A DNA stretch of 13,825 bases from Prevotellaceae bacterium UBA1786 (GTDB taxonomy: Bacteria; Bacteroidota; Bacteroidia; Bacteroidales; Bacteroidaceae): positions 1-13,825 of the forward strand of contig DCGE01000111.1 of assembly GCA_002314525.1 (NCBI GenBank). Reading direction: 5' to 3'. The notes beneath the pieces were generated by a model that did no database searches, had not been told where the DNA came from, and was given only the letters and a program-made list of their open reading frames with translations. Below, piece after piece: positions 1-7,850 of the stretch. Within the stretch, counting starts at the first letter, position 1, and the number at the start of each line of letters is the position of its first letter. Made by a program: the position numbers and the translations under genes.

Positions 1-977
1 TTGTAGCCGTCGCATACGAAGCAGTGTCCGTACTGATAGCTCTTGTCGGCGCCAGAGAAGATTACCGGACGGTTGTTTGCCAGTTCATTGTATAGAAGTG
101 AATCCCAATCACTGGCCGTTGTGTAGTCTCTGATAATCTGAGCTGCTCCTTTGTCATACCCGAAGTATTTTACCAAAGCATAGGTTATGTTCTCGCTCCA
201 TGCACCGCTTCCTGAAGTGGTATATCCCATTTCAACGCCGATTCCGCAGTCGGACATGAGCAGAGCCACAGCTTCCTTCTGTGCGGTCTTGCTCATTGAG
301 GAGTACTTATTTGCCATGTTGGTCCAGTCGTATGTATGAGTACTGAAGTCGGAAGATAGAGTCTTCTTTGATTCTGAATCATAATAAGAATGCGAACCAG
401 CTCCAGTCTTCGGCCATGAGTGGTATTTCATTACCTGAGCCATTGCAGTAGCCACACAGCCGGTGTAGGTGGATTTGCCGCCTACTTTAGGGCAGTTGGC
501 GTTATATGGGCTTCCCTGGTCCCACTTGGTTTTAATCAATACGTCAACAGTTTTTCTTGTTCTGGCATCTTGTACATAACTGCTGACCTTGTTTTTGTGG
601 TTCTTTGCAAATTCAATCTGTCTCTGGTACTCATTTAGCAGATAGCGGAAATTATCGGGAATATTCGAGATATCGAACGAACCTTCGTCGGAATAAGCCA
701 GAATGCTTTCAGACAGTTCGTCGCCGCCGGCAACTATGAATCCGCCGTCAGTGTCGTTGAAGACATAATAGTCTGCCTCGCCTTTGTCGCATGAAGCCGT
801 ATAGACCAGTTGCAGTCTTTGACCTGCAGGACCGTTGCTTTTAATGTTGTCTGATTTGTTGTCCTTGGAATTGAGAAATTCCATTACATTCATTCGTGCC
901 TGTTCTACACTGACAGTCTGTCCGTTGATACTAATGCATAGAACGGATAACGTCAATACAATCAATAATTTTCTCAT
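1..977 (-). CDS. Secreted C10-family cysteine peptidase (streptopain-like), 3' end beyond window
   Basis: Reading right to left from the ATG at 977, an open frame of 325 codons runs off the left edge, so the C-terminus is missing. Residues 1-20 form a signal peptide (MRKLLIVLTL followed by a hydrophobic run ending NGQ). Residues ~21-130 look like the Spi-type inhibitor prodomain of Bacteroidetes C10 proteases. The peptidase domain starts near KTKWDQGSPYNANCP (149-163). The catalytic Cys is C174 in YTGCVATAMAQ and the catalytic His is H318 in YGHCFVCDGY; both match the streptopain (SpeB) family. It is therefore probably a secreted, self-activating thiol protease. The Asn/Trp of the active site and any C-terminal sorting domain lie outside. 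The start sits 47 nt inside the upstream ABC ATPase gene; no later start keeps the signal peptide. Family call is firm; substrate is unknown. Confidence 0.92.
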   Translation of the reverse strand, partial: MRKLLIVLTLSVLCISINGQTVSVEQARMNVMEFLNSKDNKSDNIKSNGPAGQRLQLVYTASCDKGEADYYVFNDTDGGFIVAGGDELSESILAYSDEGSFDISNIPDNFRYLLNEYQRQIEFAKNHKNKVSSYVQDARTRKTVDVLIKTKWDQGSPYNANCPKVGGKSTYTGCVATAMAQVMKYHSWPKTGAGSHSYYDSESKKTLSSDFSTHTYDWTNMANKYSSMSKTAQKEAVALLMSDCGIGVEMGYTTSGSGAWSENITYALVKYFGYDKGAAQIIRDYTTASDWDSLLYNELANNRPVIFSGADKSYQYGHCFVCDGY

Positions 978-1698
978 AATTCAATTCTGATAATTTGTCT
1001 TTGCATAAATCGGCAGGTGTTCCCGAGATGAACTTGCCGTCTTCGATGAACCACACAGCATCTGCCACCTGAAGAGCAATCTCCACGGCGTGAGTCGATA
1101 GCAACACGCATTTTCCCATTTCGTGAGCCATCTTTTGGAGCAGTTTCATTATCTGCACCTTATCCGGATAATACAGAAAGCTCGTTGGTTCATCAAGTAA
1201 TATGAAAGGAGTTTCCTGAGCCAATGCCTTAGCGATCATCACTTTCTGTCTCTCACCATCACTTATTGCATCAATCTTCTTGTCTGCTATGTGCGTGATG
1301 TTAACCCATTCAAGGCATCTTCCCACAGTTTCCTTGTCATTCTTTCCAAGTCGTCCCAAGAAGCCGGTATAGGGACTGCGTCCCATAGCTACAACTTCAT
1401 AGACAGTCAGGTTGCGTATGTGGCTGTTGTCAGTCAGCACAATGCTGACGAGTTTTGCAAGGCTGTTCCTGTCGTATGACTCGATGTCATTTCCATCGAT
1501 ACATATTCTGCCCTTCAAAGGAGGCTGAAAACCCGTGATGGTCCTGAGCAGAGTCGACTTGCCTGCTCCGTTGGGACCTAACAGACACGTCATCTGTCCC
1601 TGATGCATCGACAGCTCGTGGATTGAAGAAGTGATCTTCTCCTGTTTGCCGCATCTGTAGCCCGCATTGAGGTCGTGAATCGTCAGTATGTGTTCCAT
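931..1698 (-). CDS. ABC transporter ATP-binding protein, FecE/BtuD-like (metallophore/cobalamin uptake type)
   Basis: A 255-residue nucleotide-binding subunit. Walker A is GPNGAGKST (41-49), the signature is ISDGERQK (145-152), Walker B is FILLDE (165-170) and the H-loop His is H203 in LLSTHAVE. The segment NLTVYEVVAMGRSPYTG (96-112) is typical of ATPases for Fe-siderophore, haem or vitamin B12 importers. Two usual catalytic-cycle residues are absent: the Q-loop position reads SIVLTDN with no Gln, and the D-loop reads TSFLYYPDK, where relatives have Leu-Asp. No permease or binding protein lies in the window, so it is an orphan here. It begins 13 nt after the antiporter gene, suggesting one transcript, and its last 47 nt overlap the C10 peptidase gene in another frame. 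The transported substrate cannot be told from this subunit alone. Confidence 0.88.
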   Translation of the reverse strand: MEHILTIHDLNAGYRCGKQEKITSSIHELSMHQGQMTCLLGPNGAGKSTLLRTITGFQPPLKGRICIDGNDIESYDRNSLAKLVSIVLTDNSHIRNLTVYEVVAMGRSPYTGFLGRLGKNDKETVGRCLEWVNITHIADKKIDAISDGERQKVMIAKALAQETPFILLDEPTSFLYYPDKVQIMKLLQKMAHEMGKCVLLSTHAVEIALQVADAVWFIEDGKFISGTPADLCKDKLSELNYEKIIDCIDVIRSMH

Positions 1699-1711
1699 AA
1701 AGATCCGTCTA

Positions 1712-2668
1712 TTATGCGTTATATACCAGCCAGATATAGTATGCGACCATACACAGTATCATGAAACCACCTTCACGCCGGTTAAGTTTCTTGTTCTTGC
1801 CTTCAAAACAGAAATATGTCATAAACAATGCTGACAGCATCAGCACAATAAAGTCTTCGTTGTTGATTGACCCCAGCTGGAGTGGGTTGACCACAGATGC
1901 AACTCCAAGGATGAAGAGAATATTGAAGATGTTGCTTCCTACCACGTTGCCTACTGCCATATCTGTATCGCCCTTCTTTGCTGCTACAACACTCGTTGCC
2001 AGTTCTGGGAATGATGTTCCGGCAGCAACTATTGTCAGTGCGATGACTGAGTCGCTGACACCAATGGCAGAGGCAATGCCTGATGCTCCCTGAACCAACA
2101 ATTCTCCACCGCCGATCAAGGCTCCGAGACCAATCAGAATGAAAACAACGGCTTTAGTCGTGTTGACCTTCTGATTCGTGTTCTCATCGCCGCTCTGCCC
2201 TTTCTTGGCTACTGTAAATGTATATGCCATGAATGCAGCGAAACAGATCAGCAGGATAATACCCTCCATCCTGCTGATTGCAGTACCTTGCAGAGATGAT
2301 TCTGTAACGAAACAAAGAAGAAATACCGTTGCGAGGATATTGATGGGCATGTCATATATCATGGAGTTCTTCTTGCACGTAATGGGGTATATCAACGCTG
2401 TGCATCCGAGAATGGCAAAGGTGTTGAAGATATTGCTGCCTACTACATTGCCTATTGCCATCTCGGAATGGCCCTGGATACTTGCCAGTGTGCTGACAAC
2501 CAACTCCGGACAGCTGGTCCCGAAGGCAACGATTGTCAGTCCGATAACCATCGTCGAGATATTGAATTTCCTTGCAATACTTGATGCCCCGTCAGTGAGC
2601 CAGTCAGCACCTTTGAGCACTAAAACAACTCCGACGAGAAATTTTCCTATCAATAATGCAATTTCCAT
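1712..2668 (-). CDS. Calcium/sodium antiporter, YrbG type (CaCA superfamily)
   Basis: A 318-residue inner-membrane cation exchanger with about ten hydrophobic segments and the internal duplication of the Ca2+/cation antiporter superfamily. Repeat 1 has GTSCPE (50-55) and GNVVGSNIFN (73-82); repeat 2 has GTSFPE (217-222) and an identical GNVVGSNIFN (240-249). The paired acidic residues E55 and E222 are the expected ion-binding carboxylates. A charged cytoplasmic loop (KKGQSGDENTNQK, ~155-167) separates the halves. I chose the Met at 2668: an in-frame Met at 2725 would add 19 residues that match no family member and would place the start across the promoter palindrome. Its length is normal for YrbG. 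It leads the minus-strand run antiporter, ABC ATPase, C10 peptidase. The physiological ion (Ca2+ against Na+ or H+) is inferred from the family. Confidence 0.93.
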   Translation of the reverse strand: MEIALLIGKFLVGVVLVLKGADWLTDGASSIARKFNISTMVIGLTIVAFGTSCPELVVSTLASIQGHSEMAIGNVVGSNIFNTFAILGCTALIYPITCKKNSMIYDMPINILATVFLLCFVTESSLQGTAISRMEGIILLICFAAFMAYTFTVAKKGQSGDENTNQKVNTTKAVVFILIGLGALIGGGELLVQGASGIASAIGVSDSVIALTIVAAGTSFPELATSVVAAKKGDTDMAVGNVVGSNIFNILFILGVASVVNPLQLGSINNEDFIVLMLSALFMTYFCFEGKNKKLNRREGGFMILCMVAYYIWLVYNA

Positions 2669-2679
2669 AAATATTTTTT

Positions 2680-2697
2680 TTAACTTTGCAAAGTTAA
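2680..2697. promoter_or_regulatory. Palindromic divergent promoter core between antiporter and arabinofuranosidase operons
   Basis: TTAACTTTGCAAAGTTAA is a perfect 18-bp palindrome. It holds the Bacteroidetes -7 element (TAnnTTTG) on both strands, TAACTTTG at 2681-2688 on plus and at 2696-2689 on minus, abutting at their G ends. The predicted start sites are about 14-20 nt upstream of the antiporter ATG and about 70 nt upstream of the GH51 ATG. I see no convincing -33 TTG at the usual spacing on either strand, so strength may depend on an activator, or the palindrome may also be an operator. The divergent gene layout supports a promoter here. Confidence 0.6.
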
Positions 2698-2766
2698 TAA
2701 AAAAACTCCATACGGATGAATTCATTCAATAAAACAATAACTATCAATTGCTAAAAACCGTTTTTT

Positions 2767-4734
2767 ATGAAAAAAATCACAGCATTGGCTCTTGTACTGA
2801 GCATTTTCTCATCCGGCCTTCAGGCACAGAAACAGTTCGATGTCAACACAAAGAAACTCGGTGCTGACATCCAATCGACAATGTATGGTATCTTCTTTGA
2901 AGATATCAACTATGCAGCTGATGGCGGCCTCTATGGTGAATTGCTTAAGAACCGCTCCTTTGAATTTCCAGACAGATTCATGGGGTGGAACGTGTTCGGA
3001 AACATTTCGCTGAAGGATGATGGTCCGTTTGACAGATGTCCTCATTATGTGCGCCTCGGATACAGCGGACATAATGATAAGTTCAGTGGTCTTGAGAATG
3101 AAGGTTTCTTCGGCATCGGATATGAGAAGGGAGCTGACTATCGTTTCACCGTGTGGGCAAGAGTCCCGGATGGTGGCACGGGTAAGATACGTGTGATGAT
3201 GTGTGATCCGAAGACAATGGGTGAGCGCCAGCAGTTCACCGAACAGGAACTCGCTGTTACAAGCAAGGAGTGGAAGAAATACACTCTTGTCCTCAAGTCT
3301 TCTCAAACCATTGACAAAGGAACTCTACGAATCATGCTCAGCAGAGGTAGTGCAGTAACCGATCTTGAACATATCAGCCTTTTCCCTGTCGATACTTGGA
3401 AAGGTCACGAGAACGGCATGAGAAAGGATCTTGCACAGGCCCTTGCAGACCTGAAGCCAGGCGTGTTCCGTTTTCCTGGTGGTTGTATCGTTGAGGGTAC
3501 TGACCTTGCTACACGTTATCAGTGGAAGAACTCCGTCGGTCCTGTGGAGAACCGTCCTCTCAATGAGAACCGCTGGCACTACACATTCGACTACCGTTTC
3601 TTCCCTGATTATTTCCAGAGCTACGGACTGGGATTCTACGAATACTTCCTCCTGAGTGAGGAAATCGGTTCAGAACCGCTTCCTGTCATCAGCGTAGGAC
3701 TTGCCTGTCAGTTCCAGAACAGCAGTGAGAAAGCCCATCAGCCGCTTGACGAACTGCAGCCTTATATCGATGATGTCCTTGACCTCATTGAATTTGCCAA
3801 CGGAGATCCTCAGACCAATAAATGGGCTAAGATACGTGCTGATATGGGGCATCCGGCACCATTCAACCTGAAGTTCGTTGCAATAGGCAATGAACAGTGG
3901 GGACAGACATATATCGATCACCTGAAGCCTTTCGTAGAACAGGTGCGCAAGAAATATCCTGATATCCGCATCATCGGTACATCCGGTCCGAACAGCGAAG
4001 GCCAAGACTTTGAATTCCTATGGCCTGAGATGCGGAAGATCGGTGAAGACCTCGTTGACGAACATTTCTATCGTCCTGAGTCGTGGTTCCTCAAGAGCGG
4101 TCCCCGTTATGACAACTATCCTCGCAAGGGCAGCAAGGTATTTGCCGGTGAATATGCCTGTCACGGCAAGGGAAAGAAATGGAACCACTTTGAGGCAGCC
4201 CTTCTTGAAGCTGCCTTCATGACTGGAGTGGAACGCAATGCCGATGTGGTTGAGATGGCAACCTACGCACCTCTCTTTGCTCATATCGATGGTTGGCAGT
4301 GGCGTCCTGATATGATATGGTACGATAACCTCCGCAATTTCCGCAGTTGTTCATATTATGTACAGCAGATGTACTCGCTCAACAAGGGAACAAACGTCGT
4401 CTCACTGACATGGGACGGAAAACCTGTAGAAGGCATTGAAGGACAGGAAGGACTTTTTGCAAGTGCCAACTTCGACAAGACCACCAACTGCTATTGTGTG
4501 AAGATAGTGAACACCGGCGACAAGTCACAGGATATCACCCTCAACCTGAAGGGCATGAAGGGAGAACATGCTGCAACACTTACCACATTCCATTCTGATG
4601 ATATGGATGCAGAAAACACCCTTGAAAAGCCAACAGCCGTTGCTCCGGTCAAGAAGGATATTAGTATTGTAGCTCCTACAGTCAATGTCACTGTAGGTCC
4701 GAAGACTTTCGTAATTTATTCAATAAAGAAATAA
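2767..4734 (+). CDS. Secreted GH51 alpha-L-arabinofuranosidase
   Basis: This 655-residue glycoside hydrolase removes terminal alpha-L-arabinofuranosyl groups from arabinan, arabinoxylan or arabinogalactan. Residues 1-20 are a signal peptide ending LQA, with cleavage before Gln21. The N-terminal part (~22-215) contains YGIFFEDINYAADGGLYGEL and a carbohydrate-binding-like beta domain. A TIM barrel follows from ~PGVFRFPGG (231-239). The acid/base is E376 in AIGNEQWG and the nucleophile is E462 in VFAGEYACHG, the GH51 signature pair for retaining hydrolysis; EHFYRP (432-437) is also conserved. A C-terminal beta-sandwich ends the protein. No SusC/SusD or other polysaccharide-utilisation gene is next to it. 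Its stop codon overlaps the start of the downstream nucleotidase gene by one base. Exact polysaccharide preference is not readable from sequence. Confidence 0.95.
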   Translation: MKKITALALVLSIFSSGLQAQKQFDVNTKKLGADIQSTMYGIFFEDINYAADGGLYGELLKNRSFEFPDRFMGWNVFGNISLKDDGPFDRCPHYVRLGYSGHNDKFSGLENEGFFGIGYEKGADYRFTVWARVPDGGTGKIRVMMCDPKTMGERQQFTEQELAVTSKEWKKYTLVLKSSQTIDKGTLRIMLSRGSAVTDLEHISLFPVDTWKGHENGMRKDLAQALADLKPGVFRFPGGCIVEGTDLATRYQWKNSVGPVENRPLNENRWHYTFDYRFFPDYFQSYGLGFYEYFLLSEEIGSEPLPVISVGLACQFQNSSEKAHQPLDELQPYIDDVLDLIEFANGDPQTNKWAKIRADMGHPAPFNLKFVAIGNEQWGQTYIDHLKPFVEQVRKKYPDIRIIGTSGPNSEGQDFEFLWPEMRKIGEDLVDEHFYRPESWFLKSGPRYDNYPRKGSKVFAGEYACHGKGKKWNHFEAALLEAAFMTGVERNADVVEMATYAPLFAHIDGWQWRPDMIWYDNLRNFRSCSYYVQQMYSLNKGTNVVSLTWDGKPVEGIEGQEGLFASANFDKTTNCYCVKIVNTGDKSQDITLNLKGMKGEHAATLTTFHSDDMDAENTLEKPTAVAPVKKDISIVAPTVNVTVGPKTFVIYSIKK

Positions 4735-6155
4735 TGAAAAAACTCTTGTTGGGAGTGCTGCTGTCATTGCAGTGCTCCTTTATCTATGCTCAGAAGGAGG
4801 TGCATGTGCTGAGCGTGAACGACATCCATGCCACAGTCGACAAGTTTCCGAAGTTTGCAGCCGTTGCCGACAGCCTTCGTGGCTTGTATCCGGATCTTCT
4901 CGTCCTTTCTGCAGGCGACAACCGTACCGGCAATCCCGTAAACGACAAGTATCCAGAGATATCGCGTCCGATCACGGATATGATGAATATGGTGGGCTTC
5001 AATGTTTCGGCAATCGGAAACCATGAGTTTGACTCTAAGCTTCCGGGACTCCGTACTCAGGTTGATCGCTCCAATTTCCGTTACCTTTGTTCCAATATCT
5101 TCGCGCCTGACTCACTTCGTCTTCACGTATATCCTTATGAATTCATCGAGGTAGGTGGTGTGAAGGTCGGAATACTCGGTACCATTCAGATCAACTCACT
5201 CGGCATACCTGATAGCCATCCGAATAATCTGGTGGGTATTCGTTTCAAGCGTCCTGATGAGGTAATCAAGGACTATGAATGGATGCGAAGCCAGTGTGAT
5301 GTGATGCTTCTGCTGTCTCATGACGGTTATGAAGCAGATAAGGTCACTGCAGGAAAGTATCCTTTCATCGATGCCATAATCGGAGGACATTCCCACACAC
5401 TTGTCAAAGACGGAGAAATAGTCAATGGGGTGCTGGTAACCCAGGCAAAGAACAAACTCGCGTATGCCACTCACACTACTATCAAGGTATCAGAAGGGAA
5501 GGTCATTTCCAAGAAGGCGGAAACGATTGACGTCACTAATTTCAGCAAGGAGAATGCACAGGTCCGTGCTTTGGTTGATTACTATAACGACAACAAGGAA
5601 CTTGCAAAGCCTGCTGTGATTGTTGAGGCTCCTTTCTCGACAAAGGAAGAACTTGGAAACATGGAGGCAGATGCCCTCATGGAAGAGACGGGAGCTGATA
5701 TTGCTCTGCAGAATGGGGGAGGAGTCAGGATCAAGACTTTTCCGGCAGGTGTGATGACGCTTAAGGATGTGTACTCCCTTGATCCGTTCGGGAATACTGC
5801 TGTCATGTATAATATGACCGGCAAGGAGATTGAGGACTTCATCATGAACAACTTTGATATCGATGAGAAGCAGATTCCGTTTGTTGCAGGTATCAAGTAT
5901 GTCATGAAGGTTGATGCCAAGACACTGGCTCCCAAAAGCATCAAGATACAGTTCCTTGACGGCAGAAAGTTCAAGAAGGATGCAGTTTACAAGTTCGTAA
6001 CGAACAATTATGCATCCTCAACCAGCACGTCCCAGAAAAAAGATCAAGGAACATCGTTGGATGTCCCTTGTTCCGATTTACTGCTCAGCTGGATGTCCAA
6101 GAAGAAATCCGTGGACTATACCGGTTCCCACAGGGCAACCGTAGTGGCTGAATGA
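4734..6155 (+). CDS. Secreted 5'-nucleotidase / UDP-sugar hydrolase (UshA-like)
   Basis: A 473-residue two-domain enzyme that removes phosphate from extracytoplasmic nucleotides and may split UDP-sugars, feeding nucleoside salvage. Residues 1-19 are a signal peptide (MKKLLLGVLL...IYA, then Gln). The calcineurin-like metallophosphatase domain shows every di-metal motif: NDIHA (29-33), GDN (61-63), GNHEFD (95-100), SHDG (195-198) and GGHSHT (217-222). The C-terminal nucleotide-binding domain carries NGGGVR (327-332) and LDPFGN (349-354). It is shorter than E. coli UshA but has both domains; some Bacteroidetes split them into two genes. The ATG shares its A with the TAA of the arabinofuranosidase gene, so translation is probably coupled. 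Family call is firm; nucleotidase against other phosphoesterase specificity is inference. Confidence 0.9.
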   Translation: MKKLLLGVLLSLQCSFIYAQKEVHVLSVNDIHATVDKFPKFAAVADSLRGLYPDLLVLSAGDNRTGNPVNDKYPEISRPITDMMNMVGFNVSAIGNHEFDSKLPGLRTQVDRSNFRYLCSNIFAPDSLRLHVYPYEFIEVGGVKVGILGTIQINSLGIPDSHPNNLVGIRFKRPDEVIKDYEWMRSQCDVMLLLSHDGYEADKVTAGKYPFIDAIIGGHSHTLVKDGEIVNGVLVTQAKNKLAYATHTTIKVSEGKVISKKAETIDVTNFSKENAQVRALVDYYNDNKELAKPAVIVEAPFSTKEELGNMEADALMEETGADIALQNGGGVRIKTFPAGVMTLKDVYSLDPFGNTAVMYNMTGKEIEDFIMNNFDIDEKQIPFVAGIKYVMKVDAKTLAPKSIKIQFLDGRKFKKDAVYKFVTNNYASSTSTSQKKDQGTSLDVPCSDLLLSWMSKKKSVDYTGSHRATVVAE

Positions 6156-6172
6156 TGCCAGTTGGCTGAATT

Positions 6173-6355
6173 TCAGTTATTCTTCTTTGATTTAAGAATA
6201 GTCACACTTGTGAATATCACGGCGGCAGCGAAGATGGCAACCATCATGTAGCTGACGCCGTCTTTCAGTATTGTACTCACCCAGATACTTGCAACCAGAC
6301 ATATCACCTCAAAAATCAGTGATATCATCAATAGAGTCTTGTTAAGTCTGTTCAT
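6173..6355 (-). CDS. Small two-helix membrane protein, function unknown
   Basis: A 60-residue protein starting MNRLNKTLLM, 4 nt after the cysS stop codon. It has two hydrophobic helices (about 8-27 and 37-56) joined by a short polar loop STILKDG, and a basic tail KSKKNN, which suggests an N-in/C-in hairpin in the inner membrane. I chose the Met at 6355, not the one at 6424, because the longer version runs back through the cysS coding region and adds a polar segment before the first helix. I recognise no family. The distance from cysS and the continuous strand suggest it is the last gene of the ispG-cysS transcript. It is convergent with the nucleotidase gene, separated by 17 nt. Confidence 0.6.
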   Translation of the reverse strand: MNRLNKTLLMISLIFEVICLVASIWVSTILKDGVSYMMVAIFAAAVIFTSVTILKSKKNN

Positions 6356-6359
6356 GGCT

Positions 6360-7844
6360 TTATCTATTAAGTTTCCAACTACTTCCGTCCTTTGAGTCCT
6401 TGACTTCGAATCCGAGTGCAGCAAGTTTGTCGCGTATCTCGTCGGATGTAGCCCAGTCCTTCATGGCCTTTGCCTTGTTGCGCTGTTCCAGAAGCATGTC
6501 AACAACCTTGCCGAATGCCTCCTCTCTTCCTGCGTTGTCGGTACTTGTACTCTTCAGAAGTCCAAGAATATCGAATGCGAACATGTCGAATACCTTCACA
6601 AGCTTCTCGAGTCCCTCAGGAGTGATTCCTGCTTTCCTGTCTGCGATGGTGTTGATGGTCTTTGTAGCATCGAATAGATGACTGATGACGATAGGGGTGT
6701 TGAGGTCGTCATTCATTGCCTCGTAGCATTTCCTTTCCAGTTCATCGGCAAAATCTGCACCGATGTTTCCGTCTTTTGACGGTGTCAGTTTCTGAAGTGT
6801 GTTCCATGCATCCATCAGTCTCTCCAGACCCTTCTCAGCAGCTTGCAGGGCATCGTTGCTGAAATCCACCGTACTGCGGTAGTGAGCCTGAAGGATGAAG
6901 AACCTTATAGTCATCGGACTGTATGCCTTCTCCAGTTTCTCATGGCTTCCGCTGAAGAACTCCGGCAGAGTGATGAAGTTTCCGAGACTCTTTCCCATCT
7001 TCTGACCGTTGATAGTGATCATGTTGTTGTGAATCCAGTAGTGAACCATGTCGTCGCCCTGACTTGCAACAGCCTGAGCGATCTCACATTCATGGTGAGG
7101 GAATACCAGGTCCATTCCTCCTCCGTGGATGTCGAAGTGGTTGCCGAGGTATTTCCTACCCATGGCAGTACATTCGCAGTGCCATCCCGGGAAACCGTCG
7201 CTCCAAGGACTCGGCCAACGCATGATATGTTCTGGCTGTGCTTTCTTCCAGAGCGCAAAGTCGGCCTGATTCTTCTTTTCGCCTACACCGGCAAGTTCAC
7301 GTGAGTTGTTGATGATGTCATCCAGATTGCGTCCTGAGAGTTTGCCGTAGTGGTGTTTGCTGTTGTAAGCCTCAACGTCAAAATACACAGAACCGTTGCT
7401 CTCGTATGCAAAACCATTGCTGATGATTTCCTTCACCAGTTCCTCCTGTTCGATGATATGGCCTGAAGCATGTGGCTCGATACTTGGCGGGAGTACGTTC
7501 ATCGCTCTCATTGCATCGTGGAATCGGTTCGTGAAGTACTGAGCCACTTCCATCGGTTCCAGTTCCTCCAGACGTGCCTTCTTAGCGATTTTGTCCTCAC
7601 CCTCATCGGCATCATGTTCCAGATGACCTACGTCAGTGATGTTCCTGACGTATCTTACCTTGTATCCTACGTATTGCAGATACCTGAACAGAATATCAAA
7701 AGTGATTGCAGGACGGGCATGTCCCAGATGTGCATCACCATATACCGTAGGACCGCATACGTACATTCCCACGTGTGGAGCGTTCAGCGGTTTGAACACT
7801 TCCTTCTGACGTGTCAGAGTGTTGTATAGATAGATTGTTTGCAT
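6360..7844 (-). CDS. cysS: Cysteinyl-tRNA synthetase
   Basis: A 494-residue class I aminoacyl-tRNA synthetase that charges tRNA-Cys in the cytoplasm. The catalytic Rossmann domain shows [16 protein letters not shown], with the HIGH-type motif HLGH at 39-42, and the second signature KMGKS at 282-286. The active-site zinc ligands that select cysteine are all visible by alignment with E. coli CysS: C30, C225 in GWHCEC, H250 and E254 in FPHHECE. A DALR-type helical domain and a C-terminal region ending SSWKLNR complete it; the length is close to the usual 460-500. It begins 6 nt after ispG, so the two are almost certainly cotranscribed. Nothing unusual is seen in the active site. Confidence 0.98.
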   Translation of the reverse strand: MQTIYLYNTLTRQKEVFKPLNAPHVGMYVCGPTVYGDAHLGHARPAITFDILFRYLQYVGYKVRYVRNITDVGHLEHDADEGEDKIAKKARLEELEPMEVAQYFTNRFHDAMRAMNVLPPSIEPHASGHIIEQEELVKEIISNGFAYESNGSVYFDVEAYNSKHHYGKLSGRNLDDIINNSRELAGVGEKKNQADFALWKKAQPEHIMRWPSPWSDGFPGWHCECTAMGRKYLGNHFDIHGGGMDLVFPHHECEIAQAVASQGDDMVHYWIHNNMITINGQKMGKSLGNFITLPEFFSGSHEKLEKAYSPMTIRFFILQAHYRSTVDFSNDALQAAEKGLERLMDAWNTLQKLTPSKDGNIGADFADELERKCYEAMNDDLNTPIVISHLFDATKTINTIADRKAGITPEGLEKLVKVFDMFAFDILGLLKSTSTDNAGREEAFGKVVDMLLEQRNKAKAMKDWATSDEIRDKLAALGFEVKDSKDGSSWKLNR

Positions 7845-7850
7845 AATATA

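Noticed and set aside
420..638. 72-codon plus-strand open frame at the left
   Set aside because: Antisense to the C10 peptidase catalytic region; no start signal or family.
2668..2725. Upstream start for the antiporter adding 19 residues
   Set aside because: The added residues do not fit the family, and the frame would run through the promoter palindrome. The Met at 2668 gives the normal length.
2178..2732. 184-codon plus-strand open frame
   Set aside because: Antisense shadow of the antiporter, whose duplicated GTSxPE and GNVVGSNIFN motifs fix the true strand.
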